Below, piece after piece: positions 1-10,097 of a stretch of 64,000 bases of DNA. The DNA is taken from the NCBI RefSeq assembly GCF_002117105.1, contig NZ_CP019343.1, forward strand, positions 2,046,001 through 2,110,000, given 5' to 3'. The translations under genes were made by a program, and so were the position numbers. The notes beneath the pieces were generated by a model. It had not been told where the DNA came from. It did no database searches and saw only the letters and a program-made list of their open reading frames with translations. The DNA is from Oceanicoccus sagamiensis. GTDB lineage: Bacteria > Pseudomonadota > Gammaproteobacteria > Pseudomonadales > Dasaniaceae. The stretch's first letter is position 1. Each line of letters starts with the position of its first letter.

Positions 1-52
1 TGCCGATACCTCTTTGGCATGGAGAAACGGAAACAGCTTAAGAGCTTAAATA

Positions 53-130
53 ATGAACATAAAAAACAGACAACTACTGCTAGCCAAGGCCAGCACCAAT
101 ATGCGCGAGATCACGCGCTGGCGATGGTAG
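53..130 (+). CDS. trpL: Candidate trp leader peptide
   Basis: A 25-codon frame runs from ATG at 53 to TAG at 128-130 and ends in Trp-Arg-Trp-stop (TGG CGA TGG TAG). An internal ATG at 101 would give a 9-residue version, preceded by AAGG at 86-89. Tandem or near-tandem Trp codons at the end of a short frame just upstream of trpE are the hallmark of ribosome-mediated trp attenuation. A second frame (1-171) is also open here and could be the tail of an upstream gene, so the leader assignment rests on the Trp codons, the position and the hairpin that follows. Confidence 0.45.
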   Translation: MNIKNRQLLLAKASTNMREITRWRW

Positions 131-152
131 CTCCCCCAATGGTGCTCTTTAC

Positions 153-177
153 CAGAACACCCGCTGTCTGATTTTTT
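153..177 (+). terminator. Candidate trp attenuator terminator
   Basis: CAGAACA (153-159) can pair with TGTCTG (165-170) across a five-base loop with one bulged A, followed by A and six T (172-177). Upstream segments offer competing pairings: GCACCA at 93-98 with TGGTGC at 140-145, and GCGCG with CGCGC flanking the leader codons. It ends 30 bases before trpE. The stem is short, so this is an inference from arrangement. Confidence 0.4.
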
Positions 178-207
178 ACTGTTAACCGTTTTCTCTAAGG
201 ACTACAC

Positions 208-1698
208 ATGGATACCCAATTATTTGCCGAACTGGCAGCCCAGAACTACAACCGTATACCGGTTGCGCGTGAAGTGCTGGCAGATCTCGATACTCCTTTA
301 AGCAGCTATCTGAAACTGGCCGACGGCCCCTATTCCTATTTCTTTGAATCGGTACAGGGTGGTGAGAAATGGGGCCGTTACTCCATTATCGGTTTGCCTT
401 CGCGCACGATACTCAAAATAGATGGCTTTAAAGCCGAAATCACCACAGACGGTGAGCTGGTGGAAACCCATGATCTTGAAGACCCGTTGGCCTTTGTTGA
501 AGAGTTTCAAAGCCGTTATCGCGTACCTGAAATATCGGAAATGCCAGCCTTCCACGGCGGTCTTGTCGGTTACTTTGGTTATGACACCGTGCGCTATGTT
601 GAGAAACGCCTAAAAGACAGTGCACCGGATGATGTCATCGGCACTCCTGATATTTTATTAATGGTCTCCGATGAAGTACTGGTATTTGATAATCTGTCGG
701 GCACGATCAAGCTAATTGTCCATGCCGACCCTGCTGAAGATAACGCTTTGGAAAAAGCGCAGCAGCGTTTACAGCAATTGGCTGAGCGTTTACCCCAGGC
801 TATTCCGGTATTGCCTGAGTTGGATTTGCAAAATACTGACGCCACCATTGGCGAAGGTGATTTTGTCTCCAGCTTTGGTGAGGATAATTTTAAAGAGGCC
901 GTTGATACCATTAAGGAGTATGTTTTAGCAGGGGATACCATGCAAGTGGTTGTTTCCCAGCGCTTATCCATTCCTTTTACCGCCGAGCCGATTAATCTTT
1001 ACCGGGCACTGCGCAATCTAAACCCTTCACCGTATATGTACTTCCTTAACCTTGATGATTTTCATATCGTGGGTTCATCGCCAGAAATTTTGGCACGCTT
1101 GGAAGATAATAAAGTCTATGTTAGACCCATCGCCGGTACTCGCCGCCGTGGCCATGATGAAGCCGAAGATATTGCGCTGGAAAAAGAACTGCTGGATGAC
1201 CCCAAAGAAATTGCCGAGCATTTAATGCTAATTGATTTGGGGCGTAACGATGCTGGCCGTGTATCAGAAATTGGCACAGTAGAGTTAACCGACAAAATGA
1301 TTGTTGAGCGTTACTCCCATGTAATGCATATCGTGTCCAATGTCACCGGCACCTTAAAAGAAGGCAAAACCGCCATGGATGTTTTGCGTGCTACCTTGCC
1401 GGCAGGAACATTAAGTGGCGCGCCAAAAATTCGCGCTATGGAAATTATCGATGAACTGGAACCGGTAAAGCGCGGTGTCTATGGCGGCGCGGTAGGCTAT
1501 CTGTCATGGCATGGCAATATGGATACCGCTATCGCTATCCGTACTGCAGTCATTAAAGACCAGCAACTACATGTTCAGGCCGGTGCCGGTGTCGTGGCCG
1601 ACTCACAGCCGCGTTTAGAGTGGAAAGAAACCATGAATAAAGCCCGAGCGATATTTACCGCGGCCGCAATGGTGCAGAAAAAAGGGGGAGCCGCCTAA
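208..1698 (+). CDS. trpE: Anthranilate synthase component I
   Basis: Converts chorismate plus glutamine-derived ammonia to anthranilate, the first committed step of tryptophan synthesis, in complex with TrpG. At 496 residues it has the normal family length. The N-terminal half carries the FFESV segment that corresponds to the feedback-inhibition region of the family. The C-terminal chorismate-binding half carries [37 protein letters not shown] and [10 protein letters not shown], all core motifs. The ATG at 208 follows TAAGGA. The stop overlaps the trpG start by one base (TAATG), which indicates translational coupling. Control is probably by the leader/attenuator upstream and by tryptophan feedback. 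Confidence 0.97.
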   Translation: MDTQLFAELAAQNYNRIPVAREVLADLDTPLSSYLKLADGPYSYFFESVQGGEKWGRYSIIGLPSRTILKIDGFKAEITTDGELVETHDLEDPLAFVEEFQSRYRVPEISEMPAFHGGLVGYFGYDTVRYVEKRLKDSAPDDVIGTPDILLMVSDEVLVFDNLSGTIKLIVHADPAEDNALEKAQQRLQQLAERLPQAIPVLPELDLQNTDATIGEGDFVSSFGEDNFKEAVDTIKEYVLAGDTMQVVVSQRLSIPFTAEPINLYRALRNLNPSPYMYFLNLDDFHIVGSSPEILARLEDNKVYVRPIAGTRRRGHDEAEDIALEKELLDDPKEIAEHLMLIDLGRNDAGRVSEIGTVELTDKMIVERYSHVMHIVSNVTGTLKEGKTAMDVLRATLPAGTLSGAPKIRAMEIIDELEPVKRGVYGGAVGYLSWHGNMDTAIAIRTAVIKDQQLHVQAGAGVVADSQPRLEWKETMNKARAIFTAAAMVQKKGGAA

Positions 1699-2276
1699 TG
1701 TTATTAATGATCGATAACTACGACTCCTTTACTTACAACGTAGTGCAGTACCTTGGTGAATTAAAAGCCGATGTAAAAGTGGTGCGCAACGATGAAATTA
1801 CCATTGATGAAATTGTGGCATTACAGCCCGAACGCATCGTTGTGTCGCCCGGCCCTTGTACACCCAATGAAGCGGGAGTCTCCATGGCCGTGATCGAACA
1901 CTTTGCCGGTAAATTACCGGTGTTGGGTATTTGCTTGGGCCATCAAAGTATCGGCCAGGTGTTTGGTGGTAATATTGTTCGCGCCCGTCAGGTCATGCAT
2001 GGTAAGACCTCGCCGATTTACCACAACAACGAAGGCGTCTTTGCCGGTTTGCGCAACCCCTTTGAAGCCACGCGCTATCATTCGCTGGTGATTGAAAAAC
2101 AATCCCTGCCGGATTGTTTGGAGATTACCGCGTGGACACAAACCGAAGACGGTGAAGTGGATGAGATTATGGGAGTGCGGCATAAAACCTTGGCGGTTGA
2201 AGGCGTACAATTCCACCCTGAGTCTATTCTGACTGAGCACGGCCATGATCTGCTGAAAAACTTTTTGGAGTCTTGA
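1698..2276 (+). CDS. trpG: Anthranilate synthase component II (glutamine amidotransferase)
   Basis: Class I glutamine amidotransferase that supplies ammonia to TrpE; homologues often serve p-aminobenzoate synthase too. The 192-residue length is standard. The catalytic cysteine lies in [11 protein letters not shown] (about residue 79), and the catalytic His-Glu pair in [13 protein letters not shown] near residue 170. It starts inside the trpE stop codon and ends three bases before trpD, so the genes form one transcription unit. Confidence 0.96.
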   Translation: MLLMIDNYDSFTYNVVQYLGELKADVKVVRNDEITIDEIVALQPERIVVSPGPCTPNEAGVSMAVIEHFAGKLPVLGICLGHQSIGQVFGGNIVRARQVMHGKTSPIYHNNEGVFAGLRNPFEATRYHSLVIEKQSLPDCLEITAWTQTEDGEVDEIMGVRHKTLAVEGVQFHPESILTEHGHDLLKNFLES

Positions 2277-2279
2277 GTA

Positions 2280-3305
2280 ATGAATATTCAAACCGCCATT
2301 TCACAAGTAATAGAAGGGCAGTCCTTAAATACCGACGATATGATCGCCGTAATGCGACAAATTATGACCGGCGAGTGCAGCGATGCACAAATCGCCGGCT
2401 TTTTAGTCGCGTTGCGTATTAAGGGTGAAACCGTCGAAGAAATTACCGGTGCCGCCACCGTTATGCGCGAGTTGGCCACAGGCGTTTCCGTCAGTGGCGA
2501 CCATCTGGTCGATATCGTAGGTACCGGTGGCGACGGTATTAGCACCTTTAATATTTCTACCGCCAGCACCTTTGTGGTGGCAGCCGCTGGCGGTAAAGTT
2601 GCCAAGCATGGCAATCGTTCGGTCAGTTCCAAAAGTGGTGCTGCGGATTTATTAGAGGCCGCAGGCGTACGTTTGGATTTAACCGCGGAAGAAGTGGCTC
2701 GCTGTGTGGATACAGTGGGTGTAGGGTTTATGTTTGCACTCAACCATCACAGTGCCATGAAACATGCTATTGGCCCACGCAAAGAATTAGCCACCCGCAC
2801 CGTCTTTAATTTGCTCGGCCCCATTACCAACCCTGCCGGTGTACCCAACCAACTATTGGGTGTGTTTAGCAAACAGTGGGTGCGTCCTATTGCCGAAGTC
2901 TTAAAAGATTTGGGCAGTGAACATATTCTGGTGGTCCACTCCGCTGATGGTCTGGACGAAATCAGTATTGCCGACGAAACCTTTGTGGCGGAATTAAAGG
3001 ATGGCGCAATTACCGAGTACACGATTTCCCCGGAACAGTTTGGCCTGCAGCGCAGTGCCTTGGCTGATTTAAAAGTCGCCGATGCTGCAGAAAGCTTATC
3101 GCTGATTCAGTCCGTCTTATCCGGTGCCGAAGGTGGCGCCAGTGATATTGTCGCGCTCAATGCCGGTGCCGCTATTTATGCTGCCAATATCGCTTCCAGT
3201 CTGGAAGAGGGCGTAAAGATTGCCCAGGACGTTCTGGCCAGTGGTACCGCCGGAGAAAAACTCAAAGAACTGGCGCAAGTCACGCAAACGATGAAAGAGG
3301 CCTAA
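2280..3305 (+). CDS. trpD: Anthranilate phosphoribosyltransferase
   Basis: Transfers phosphoribose from PRPP to anthranilate, the second step of the pathway. The 341-residue protein has the glycine-rich PRPP loop [14 protein letters not shown] (about residues 81-94), the [19 protein letters not shown] segment that binds anthranilate and diphosphate, and [10 protein letters not shown] further on. The protein is monofunctional, not fused to TrpG as in enteric bacteria. It lies between trpG and trpC with very short spacers. Confidence 0.96.
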   Translation: MNIQTAISQVIEGQSLNTDDMIAVMRQIMTGECSDAQIAGFLVALRIKGETVEEITGAATVMRELATGVSVSGDHLVDIVGTGGDGISTFNISTASTFVVAAAGGKVAKHGNRSVSSKSGAADLLEAAGVRLDLTAEEVARCVDTVGVGFMFALNHHSAMKHAIGPRKELATRTVFNLLGPITNPAGVPNQLLGVFSKQWVRPIAEVLKDLGSEHILVVHSADGLDEISIADETFVAELKDGAITEYTISPEQFGLQRSALADLKVADAAESLSLIQSVLSGAEGGASDIVALNAGAAIYAANIASSLEEGVKIAQDVLASGTAGEKLKELAQVTQTMKEA

Positions 3306-3313
3306 GGCTTGCT

Positions 3314-4108
3314 ATGAGTACTCCAACCATTCTGAAAAAAATTGTTGAGCGCAAACATGAGGAAGTTGCCGAGCGATTGGCAACCACCTCAATCAGTGAT
3401 TTACAGCAGCAAATTTTAGAGCAAAGCCCCTGTCGCGGATTTGTACAATCGATGGCAGATAAATTAGCCGCCGGGCAATCTGCGGTGATTGCCGAAGCCA
3501 AAAAAGCCTCACCCAGTAAAGGCGTAATTCGTGAGTCTTTTGATCCCGCAGCGATTGCAGCCAGTTATGAACAGGGCGGGGCGGCTTGTTTATCCGTATT
3601 AACCGACAAAGATTTTTTTCAGGGCAGTGAAGCTTATTTACAGCAGGCTCGCAATGCCTGCTCACTGCCCGTTATCCGCAAGGATTTTATTGTCGATCCC
3701 TATCAAGTGGTTGAAGCTCGTGCGATTGGTGCCGATTGTATTTTATTGATTGTCGCCTGTTTGGACGATCAACAAATGGCTGAGTTGGATGCGGCGGCCA
3801 AAGAGCTTCAGCTTGATGTTTTAATCGAGGTGCATAACCGCGAAGAACTGGACCGCAGTTTGTCTCTGGGTAATACGCTGGTAGGGATTAATAATCGCGA
3901 CCTGCATACCTTTGAAACCTCATTAAATACCACCATTGATTTATTGCCGCATATTCCTGCGGACAGAATGGTAGTGACTGAGAGCAGCATTCATACTCAG
4001 GAAGATGTGATGCTGATGCGTGAGCATAATGTGAATGCGTTTTTAGTCGGGGAGGCATTTATGCGAGCTGAACAACCCGGAGAGAAACTGCGGACGCTGT
4101 TCTCCTAA
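3314..4108 (+). CDS. trpC: Indole-3-glycerol phosphate synthase
   Basis: Closes the indole ring by decarboxylating the carboxyphenylamino-deoxyribulose phosphate intermediate. It is a 264-residue monofunctional (beta/alpha)8 enzyme, without the TrpF domain found in the enteric fusion. Visible motifs are [14 protein letters not shown] (catalytic Lys), [34 protein letters not shown] and [11 protein letters not shown]. It is the last gene of the trpEGDC run; trpF, trpB and trpA are not in the window, as in pseudomonads where they sit elsewhere. Confidence 0.96.
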   Translation: MSTPTILKKIVERKHEEVAERLATTSISDLQQQILEQSPCRGFVQSMADKLAAGQSAVIAEAKKASPSKGVIRESFDPAAIAASYEQGGAACLSVLTDKDFFQGSEAYLQQARNACSLPVIRKDFIVDPYQVVEARAIGADCILLIVACLDDQQMAELDAAAKELQLDVLIEVHNREELDRSLSLGNTLVGINNRDLHTFETSLNTTIDLLPHIPADRMVVTESSIHTQEDVMLMREHNVNAFLVGEAFMRAEQPGEKLRTLFS

Positions 4109-4212
4109 TTAACACCCTGTGCTCGGTGCCACTGACTACCGCCGCTATAGAGAGGCATAGGTAGAGAGAGGAAATAGGTAGAGGGAAGAATAGGCCTGTT
4201 TGATGGAAGCCC

Positions 4213-4554
4213 TTAGGCCTTCTTTACAAATTTGGCGGTTACCATCATTTCACCGGCGCCCGCTAATTTGCAGTCCAGCTCGTGATCCTTTCCTTCAACG
4301 ATATTTCGAACAGTGCCCTTCGTGCCGATCTTAAGCACCTGAGAACTGCCCTTAACTTTCAGATCTTTAGCCAGCGTGATTTTATCCCCCGCCTCCAGCA
4401 CCGTGCCGTTGGCATCTTTGGCAGTAAAAACAGCCTCCTGTGTCACATCCGCTGGATTCCATTCGTAGCCGCATTCAGGGCAAACCAGATTATCCTGATC
4501 CGGATAGACAAAAGCTGATTGGCATTCGGGGCATGGGGGCAAAGACTCTGACAT
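4213..4554 (-). CDS. yjdM: Zinc-ribbon protein of the YjdM/PhnA family
   Basis: A 113-residue protein with an N-terminal zinc ribbon made of CPEC (residues 8-11) and CPECGYEW (about 25-32), followed by the small beta-rich PhnA domain with GDKITLAKDLKVKGSS. The family is named after the phn locus but has no established role in phosphonate breakdown, so the function is best left open. It stands alone, convergent with trpC across about 100 bases. Confidence 0.85.
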   Translation of the reverse strand: MSESLPPCPECQSAFVYPDQDNLVCPECGYEWNPADVTQEAVFTAKDANGTVLEAGDKITLAKDLKVKGSSQVLKIGTKGTVRNIVEGKDHELDCKLAGAGEMMVTAKFVKKA

Positions 4555-4776
4555 AAATGGCGGGCTCTATGGACTATTGGCTGGCGACTAGTATAACGCA
4601 AACCGGTTGCAGAATACCCCGCGCCTTTTGCAGTGGGCGCTTTATAAGGTTTGCTCTCAGTCAGTCCATGGCTGGCCAAAACGGATAATGGATCAACTAT
4701 TTATAAGGCTCCAGTTGTAATTTCGAGATGACTTGCCTACTCTAGCAATAATTCCAACAATAAGAGGGACTCTTAG

Positions 4777-6684
4777 ATGATTACCCGTAAATCCTGGACA
4801 CTGGCAGCTGCCATCAGTCTCGCCACCTCTTTTAGCGCCGCCTCATCAGAAGGTGGGCTGACCGAAGCCGAGAAAAACTACTCACCCTACGCCCAATCCA
4901 CCATGCCGAGAAACGTCTATTGGGGAGATTCTCACCTCCATACCGGCTTATCGCTGGATGCTGGCCTGTTTGGCAATACCCTGCGCCCGGATGCTGCCTG
5001 GCGCTTTGCCAAGGGTGAAGAAGTCGTGGCCTCCACCGGCGTGCCCGTCAAACTGGCCCGCCCACTGGATTGGATGGTACTGACCGACCACTCCGATATG
5101 ATGGGGATAGCCACCGATATTAAAGAAGGCACTGACAATATTATGGCCGTGCCTAAAGGCAAGGAATACCATGAAGCCTTTGTGAAAGGAGGCTCCGCCG
5201 CCGGTGAGGCCGCCTTTGACCTGATCCAGAGCTTCTCCCAAATGACTGTACCCAAGCAATTTCTGGAAGACTATAGCCCGGGCTCAGAAGTCTTCGGCAA
5301 AGTATGGGAAGAAATTGTCAATGCCGCGGAAGAGCATAACGAACCCGGCCTGTTTACCGCCTTTATTGGTTATGAGTGGACCTCCGTCCCCAAGGGTTTT
5401 AACCTGCACCGCAATGTTATCTTCCGCGATAATGCCGATAAGGCTTTACAGATGCAGCCCGCGGTAACGCAAGCGCCCAAGGGTAGTACCGACCCTAAAG
5501 ACCTGTATAAATGGCTGGAAGCCTACGAGCAAAAAACCGGCGGCCGCGTCTTTGCCTTTTCTCATAACGGCAACCTGTCTAACGGTTGGATGTTCCCCAC
5601 TGAAACAACCTATCACGGCGGTGTCGTCGATAAAGAGTTTGTTGAGCAGCGGGCAAAATGGGAGCCACACTACGAAATCACCCAGATTAAAGGTGACGGT
5701 GAAACCCACCCAACCTTATCTCCGGATGATGAGTTTGCCGATTATGAAAACTGGGACGTGGGCAACCTGGATATCTCCGAACTGAAAAAGCCAGAGATGC
5801 TAAAGGGTGAATATGGCCGCGAAGCGCTTAAGCAGGGTTTAATGCTAGAGAAAAAATTTGGCACCAACCCCTATAAATTTGGTATCGGTGGTGCAACCGA
5901 TAGCCATACCTCGCTGGCAACAGCGGATGAAGATAACTTTTTTGGTAAGTCTACCAGTGTAGAGCCCAGCGCCAGCCGTATTGCTCACCCCTTTATCAAA
6001 AATGATATGGGTGAAATCCCCGGTTATAAACTGGTCGCTTCCGGTTATACCGGTATCTGGTCCCATGAAAATACCCGTACCGCGTTGTACGATGCCATGG
6101 AGCGCAAGGAAACTTACGCCACCACGGGCCCGCGCATGACGGTTCGTTTCTTTGGGGGTTGGGACTACGATAAAAACGACGTCTATGCCAATGATGCCGC
6201 TAGCATCGGCTATGCCAAAGGTGTTCCGATGGGTGGTGATCTGGTAGGTGCCAAAGGTAAAGCACCTAACTTTATGATTACTGCCAGCAAAGACCCTATG
6301 AGCGGCAACCTGGACCGTATCCAAGTGGTCAAAGGCTGGATGGATAAAGCCGGTAAACTGCATGAACGGGTATACGATGTGGCAGTGTCTGATGGCCGGA
6401 AAATCAAAAATGGTCGGGCTACCAAGTCCGTAGGCAATACGGTAGATCTTAAAACGGCGACCTGGTCTAACAGCATTGGTGATGCAGAACTGGCCACCGT
6501 CTGGACCGACCCGGATTTTGATAAAGCGGAATCGTCTTTCTACTATGTGCGGGTATTGGAAATTCCAACACCGCGCTGGGTACTGTATGACAAAGTCCGT
6601 ATGGGTGCCAAAGTGCCTAAAGAAGCCGAGCTGGTAGGTCAGGAACGTGCCTACACCTCACCAATTTGGTACTCACCAAAGTAG
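4777..6684 (+). CDS. Exported DUF3604 protein
   Basis: A 635-residue protein with a signal peptide ending near the Ala-Ala-Ser stretch at about residue 23. [16 protein letters not shown] and [13 protein letters not shown] resemble the metal-binding start of PHP-type hydrolases; [23 protein letters not shown] and YATTGPRM continue the DUF3604 pattern. The reaction is not established, though the metal-ligand-like histidines suggest a hydrolase of the periplasm or cell surface. GAGGGAC precedes the ATG. The stop codon TAG at 6682-6684 is the first three bases of a REP-like repeat. A parvulin-like and a HupE/UreJ-like gene follow in the same direction. Confidence 0.85.
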   Translation: MITRKSWTLAAAISLATSFSAASSEGGLTEAEKNYSPYAQSTMPRNVYWGDSHLHTGLSLDAGLFGNTLRPDAAWRFAKGEEVVASTGVPVKLARPLDWMVLTDHSDMMGIATDIKEGTDNIMAVPKGKEYHEAFVKGGSAAGEAAFDLIQSFSQMTVPKQFLEDYSPGSEVFGKVWEEIVNAAEEHNEPGLFTAFIGYEWTSVPKGFNLHRNVIFRDNADKALQMQPAVTQAPKGSTDPKDLYKWLEAYEQKTGGRVFAFSHNGNLSNGWMFPTETTYHGGVVDKEFVEQRAKWEPHYEITQIKGDGETHPTLSPDDEFADYENWDVGNLDISELKKPEMLKGEYGREALKQGLMLEKKFGTNPYKFGIGGATDSHTSLATADEDNFFGKSTSVEPSASRIAHPFIKNDMGEIPGYKLVASGYTGIWSHENTRTALYDAMERKETYATTGPRMTVRFFGGWDYDKNDVYANDAASIGYAKGVPMGGDLVGAKGKAPNFMITASKDPMSGNLDRIQVVKGWMDKAGKLHERVYDVAVSDGRKIKNGRATKSVGNTVDLKTATWSNSIGDAELATVWTDPDFDKAESSFYYVRVLEIPTPRWVLYDKVRMGAKVPKEAELVGQERAYTSPIWYSPK

Positions 6685-6744
6685 GGTGGATTAAAATCTA
6701 CCGTTATACGAAAATACTGTTTGGTGGATTATAATCCACCCTAC
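6682..6744. repeat. REP-like inverted doublet
   Basis: The left arm (6682-6702) is a copy of the window-wide palindrome with one mismatch (ATCTACC). The right arm (6723-6744) is GGTGGATTATAATCCACC followed by CTAC, in inverse orientation. The two arms lie about 20 bases apart. The left TAG serves as the stop codon of the DUF3604 gene. Confidence 0.9.
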
Positions 6745-6754
6745 GGAAACAAGG

Positions 6755-6776
6755 CCCGCCAATGGCGGGTTTTGTT
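6755..6776 (+). terminator. Intrinsic terminator after the DUF3604 gene
   Basis: CCCGCC and GGCGGG pair around an AAT loop and are followed by TTTTGTTT. It lies between the DUF3604 gene and the parvulin-like gene, so read-through between them may be only partial. Confidence 0.75.
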
Positions 6777-6815
6777 TATTAGCCTTTTTTCACAGGACAC
6801 CAAGGCCCACTATCG

Positions 6816-7652
6816 ATGCTGAAAACGCTGTTAAAAGAGCCACTGCTACATTTTATTCTTATCGCCTTACTTTTTTTTGTTGCCTACCAGCAGCTTAACC
6901 CCCCGCAAGAAAATGATTTCACCATATCGGTTAGCGAAGGCCGCCTGCAATTATTAAAAAACCAGTTTACCGAACGCTGGAAACGCGAGCCCCTGCCAGA
7001 AGAAATCCAAAACTCCGCCATGCTCTATGCCATCAACGAAATGTACCTGCGTGAAGCCAGGGCATTGGCCATGGATAAGGGGGATACAGTCATTGACCGT
7101 CGTATAAAACAAAAAATGGATTATATGCTGGAGGATTTAGCGGCTACCAAACAACCGACAGCAGAAGAAATTCAGGCCTTTTATCAAACAAATGCCGAGC
7201 GTTATATGGCACCGGATATCTATAGCTTTCAGCAGGTATATTTATCCATGGATAGACCACAGGCGGAACTTGAACAGAAACAAGCAGAAAACAAAGTGCT
7301 GCTAGCTAGCGGAAAAACGCCTGAGGGTGATCAAACCCTCTTGCCAAAAAACCTCCAACAGCAACCTGACTTTCAAATAGAGCGCCGCTTTGGTAAAGCC
7401 TTCGTTGCCGAGCTTAAAGGGCTGGACGTTGGCCAATGGCAGGGCCCGATAAAATCCGGTTTGGGTTTGCACTATATTTTGATTGCAGAAAAAAACCCCG
7501 CCACCTTACAACCGCTGGCGGCAGTTCAAGAAACCGTGCTCCAGGATATGCAGTATCAAAACCGCTTGGAACTGGTTAAAACCTTTGAACAAAAACTACA
7601 GGAAAAATACACCGTTATTATTGCTCAGCCTGAAACAGAGGTAGCCCCATGA
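6816..7652 (+). CDS. Membrane-anchored parvulin-like peptidyl-prolyl isomerase
   Basis: A 278-residue protein with one N-terminal membrane segment (LLHFILIALLFFVAYQQL, about residues 10-27) and a periplasmic part of the PpiC/SurA type. RWKREPLPEEIQNSA and YLREARALAMDKGD match the chaperone-like N-domain. YSFQQVYLSMD, RRFGKAFVAEL, GPIKSGLGLHYILI follow the rotamase-domain pattern. It probably assists folding of an exported or membrane partner. The stop overlaps the start of the HupE/UreJ-like gene by four bases (ATGA), which implies co-translation. Confidence 0.8.
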   Translation: MLKTLLKEPLLHFILIALLFFVAYQQLNPPQENDFTISVSEGRLQLLKNQFTERWKREPLPEEIQNSAMLYAINEMYLREARALAMDKGDTVIDRRIKQKMDYMLEDLAATKQPTAEEIQAFYQTNAERYMAPDIYSFQQVYLSMDRPQAELEQKQAENKVLLASGKTPEGDQTLLPKNLQQQPDFQIERRFGKAFVAELKGLDVGQWQGPIKSGLGLHYILIAEKNPATLQPLAAVQETVLQDMQYQNRLELVKTFEQKLQEKYTVIIAQPETEVAP

Positions 7653-8629
7653 TCCGTCTGCTGCTGATACTGCTATTCAGTATTAGTGCACTCAGCCAGG
7701 CTGATGATATGCGCCCGGCATCACTGACTATTACCGCCAGCGATGCCAGCCAGTTTGATGTGCTATTTAAAATGCCTATAAGAAATGGCAGCCGCCAACA
7801 GCTGGAAGCCCAGTTTGACGATGCTACCTCCATGCCTGCCCCCAAAAGCCGGCGCATCATTAATAATGCCTATATAGAAAATTTTTCACTGGAGCGTAAA
7901 GCGGGTCTTGAAGGTATGCAGATTACCATCGCAGGCCTTAAAGGCGCCTCAGGTGATGTGTTATTACGTATTATAGATAATCAACAACACACCATCACCG
8001 CGGTACTCAATACAGAAAATCCGGACTATACCGTGCCGGTTATCAAAGAAATGACCAAGGCCGATACCGTGGTCACTTATATTATTTTAGGTGTAGAACA
8101 TATTCTGGTAGGGCTGGACCATTTATTATTTGTCGCCTGTCTGGTTTATATCTCAGGTAGCCGCAATAAATTATTGCTAACCATTACCGGGTTTACGGTT
8201 GCACACTCAGTTACGTTAATTTTGGCTGCCACGGATACATTGGTCATACCGATTCCGCCGGTGGAGGCAGTGATCGCCTTAAGCATTGTATTTCTGGCTT
8301 GGGAGATTGCCAAAAACAATAAAAATAGCCTCAGCCTGAAGTATCCGATTCTAGTCTCTTCAAGTTTTGGTTTATTGCATGGTTTTGGTTTTGCGTCTGT
8401 TCTGGCGGAGATTGGCCTGCCGCAGAATGAAAAGCTATTAGCTTTACTGAGTTTTAATATCGGCGTTGAAATAGGGCAGGTGTTATTTGTTGCGGCCTTA
8501 TTTGCGGTGTTCTACCTGCTGTCAAAACTGATGAAGTTTATAACTATGGAAACCCTTAGATATCCCGCGAGCTATACCTGCGGCATAGTCGCTACCTTTT
8601 GGATGTTTGAGCGCTTAGCCTCATTCTAA
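7649..8629 (+). CDS. HupE/UreJ-like membrane protein
   Basis: 326 residues: a signal peptide (about 1-18), an extracytoplasmic domain of about 120 residues, then six or so membrane helices from residue 145. VEHILVGLDHLLFVACLVY is the signature of the HupE/UreJ_2 family, followed by GFTVAHSVTLILAA and FGLLHGFGFASVLAE with further His residues in helices. Family members are implicated in nickel or other metal transport, but this subgroup with a large N-terminal domain has no proven substrate. It is translationally coupled to the parvulin-like gene. Confidence 0.8.
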   Translation: MIRLLLILLFSISALSQADDMRPASLTITASDASQFDVLFKMPIRNGSRQQLEAQFDDATSMPAPKSRRIINNAYIENFSLERKAGLEGMQITIAGLKGASGDVLLRIIDNQQHTITAVLNTENPDYTVPVIKEMTKADTVVTYIILGVEHILVGLDHLLFVACLVYISGSRNKLLLTITGFTVAHSVTLILAATDTLVIPIPPVEAVIALSIVFLAWEIAKNNKNSLSLKYPILVSSSFGLLHGFGFASVLAEIGLPQNEKLLALLSFNIGVEIGQVLFVAALFAVFYLLSKLMKFITMETLRYPASYTCGIVATFWMFERLASF

Positions 8630-8643
8630 GCCGCCCAATACCG

Positions 8644-8664
8644 TAGGGTGGATTATAATCCACC
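8644..8664. repeat. REP-like palindrome, single copy
   Basis: GTAG followed by GGTGGATTATAATCCACC, between the HupE/UreJ-like gene and the EamA transporter gene. No inverse partner lies nearby. Confidence 0.85.
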
Positions 8665-8708
8665 ATCAACACTCCAACATCTTAGAAAACTAAAGTTGGA
8701 AAATAAAA

Positions 8709-9617
8709 ATGTCCCGCTACACAGCCAACCTTCTCTTACTGCTTACCGGCCTAACCTGGGGTGTGGGCTTTATCGCCCAACAAACCGCCATGCAGGATAT
8801 TGGCCCCTTCTTATTTGTGGGCCTTCGCTTTTGCCTTGCCGCATTAGCGGTCTTACCCTTCGCTTTATATGAGCGATCAAAAATCCCGTTGGATAAACCA
8901 CTAACGTTCTCTGATAAACAATGGAAATCTATGCTGCTGCTTGGGCTGGTATTTTTCACTGGCATGATTCTCCAGCAAATCGGTTTACTGACTACCACCG
9001 TTACCAATGCAGGGTTTTTAACCGGCCTCTATGTTGTCTTTGTGCCTTTTATTTTGTGGGTCTTTTTAGGAGAAAAACAACACTGGGTAATTTGGCCTGT
9101 AGCGCTAAGCTGTTTACTGGGAATATTTTTATTGGGCGGTGGCCATATTGGCGGCTTAAATACCGGCGATCTATTAGTTATTGCAGGCGCAGTATTTTGG
9201 GCGGTACAGGTGATTATGATGGGGAAAATCGCTCAGCAAACCGAGCGTCCGGTGTTTGTTGCTACTGTACAATTTGCCTGCTGTGGCTTGTTAGGGTTGG
9301 TGGGGCATGGTTTGGCGGGTTGGTGGTGGGTGAGTCTGGAGCCGCCGTTGGCAATAGCCCCTTTAATGGCGGCGCTACCAGAAATTATTTACGCGGCCTT
9401 AATTGCTGGTGCCTTTGCCTTTACGCTACAAGCGATTGGCCAGCGCTATACTGGCGAAGCTGAGGCGGCGATATTGTTATCTTCAGAAAGTGTATTTGCC
9501 GCAATATTTGCCGCATGGTTTTTAACTGACAGGTTGGATGCTATTGGGTATCTTGGTTGTGCCATGATGTTTGCAGCCATTATCGCCGTTCAGGTGGTGC
9601 CTGTTAGAAGCCGATAG
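8709..9617 (+). CDS. EamA-family (DMT superfamily) transporter
   Basis: A 302-residue inner-membrane protein with ten predicted helices in two EamA repeats (about residues 5-135 and 145-295). LLTGLTWGVGFIAQQTAM opens the first repeat and LPEIIYAALIAGAFAFTLQAIGQRY lies in the second. SESVFAAIFAAWFLTDRL is the usual end of the second repeat. Such proteins export metabolites or amino acids; the substrate here cannot be read from the sequence. It is preceded by GGAAA and stands alone after a REP-like repeat. Confidence 0.9.
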   Translation: MSRYTANLLLLLTGLTWGVGFIAQQTAMQDIGPFLFVGLRFCLAALAVLPFALYERSKIPLDKPLTFSDKQWKSMLLLGLVFFTGMILQQIGLLTTTVTNAGFLTGLYVVFVPFILWVFLGEKQHWVIWPVALSCLLGIFLLGGGHIGGLNTGDLLVIAGAVFWAVQVIMMGKIAQQTERPVFVATVQFACCGLLGLVGHGLAGWWWVSLEPPLAIAPLMAALPEIIYAALIAGAFAFTLQAIGQRYTGEAEAAILLSSESVFAAIFAAWFLTDRLDAIGYLGCAMMFAAIIAVQVVPVRSR

Positions 9618-9660
9618 GCTGGTTTATACTAAGTGGGTTATCTACCCGGAGGTCAATGGT

Positions 9661-10071
9661 ATGCTTAGACTAAATAATGGCTTAGTACTTATTTTGAGTC
9701 TGGTCCTGATTGGCTGCGCCAGCAGTATCGATAATCAGGAAGCGATGGCTCGTTATCAATTTCCCGAGTTGGAGTCGGTAAGCTCAATTAATAACTGGAA
9801 GCTGGATGGCTGGGAAGTGATTGACCAGCAGTCATTGATTATACAAACCGGCCCCAGTCAGTTTTATCTCTTTGTGCTTTCCAGAAGGCATTCTCAGTTA
9901 CGCTTTGCTGAGAGCATTTTGGTGACCTCTACGGCAGGGCGGGTCAAAGTCAATTTTGATACTGTCTCTACGCCCCGTGACCCTATGTTGAAAGTGCCTA
10001 TAGCCGCGATGTATAAATTGCAGGGGCGAGAGGCTGTTGCTGCTATAAAACAACAGATTCTTGCTGAGTGA
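9661..10071 (+). CDS. Small lipoprotein resembling DUF6491 proteins
   Basis: 136 residues from the ATG at 9661, chosen because GGAGG lies about seven bases upstream and the N-terminus then forms a perfect lipoprotein signal (VLILSLVLIGC, Cys at about residue 20). A longer in-frame start at 9571 lies inside the EamA gene and is unlikely. The mature part contains INNWKLDGWEVIDQQSLIIQ and LRFAESILVTST, a pattern of the DUF6491 group, whose function is unknown. The protein should be membrane-anchored on the periplasmic side. Confidence 0.75.
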   Translation: MLRLNNGLVLILSLVLIGCASSIDNQEAMARYQFPELESVSSINNWKLDGWEVIDQQSLIIQTGPSQFYLFVLSRRHSQLRFAESILVTSTAGRVKVNFDTVSTPRDPMLKVPIAAMYKLQGREAVAAIKQQILAE

Positions 10072-10097
10072 GGTATGCCAAGCTTAGGTGGGGCCGT

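Noticed and set aside
1-171. An open frame without a start (CRYLFGMEKRKQLKSLNNEH...) that ends in TGA at 169-171.
   Set aside because: It resembles no family I recognise and overlaps the leader/attenuator candidate. It might be the end of an upstream gene, but too little is in the window to call it.
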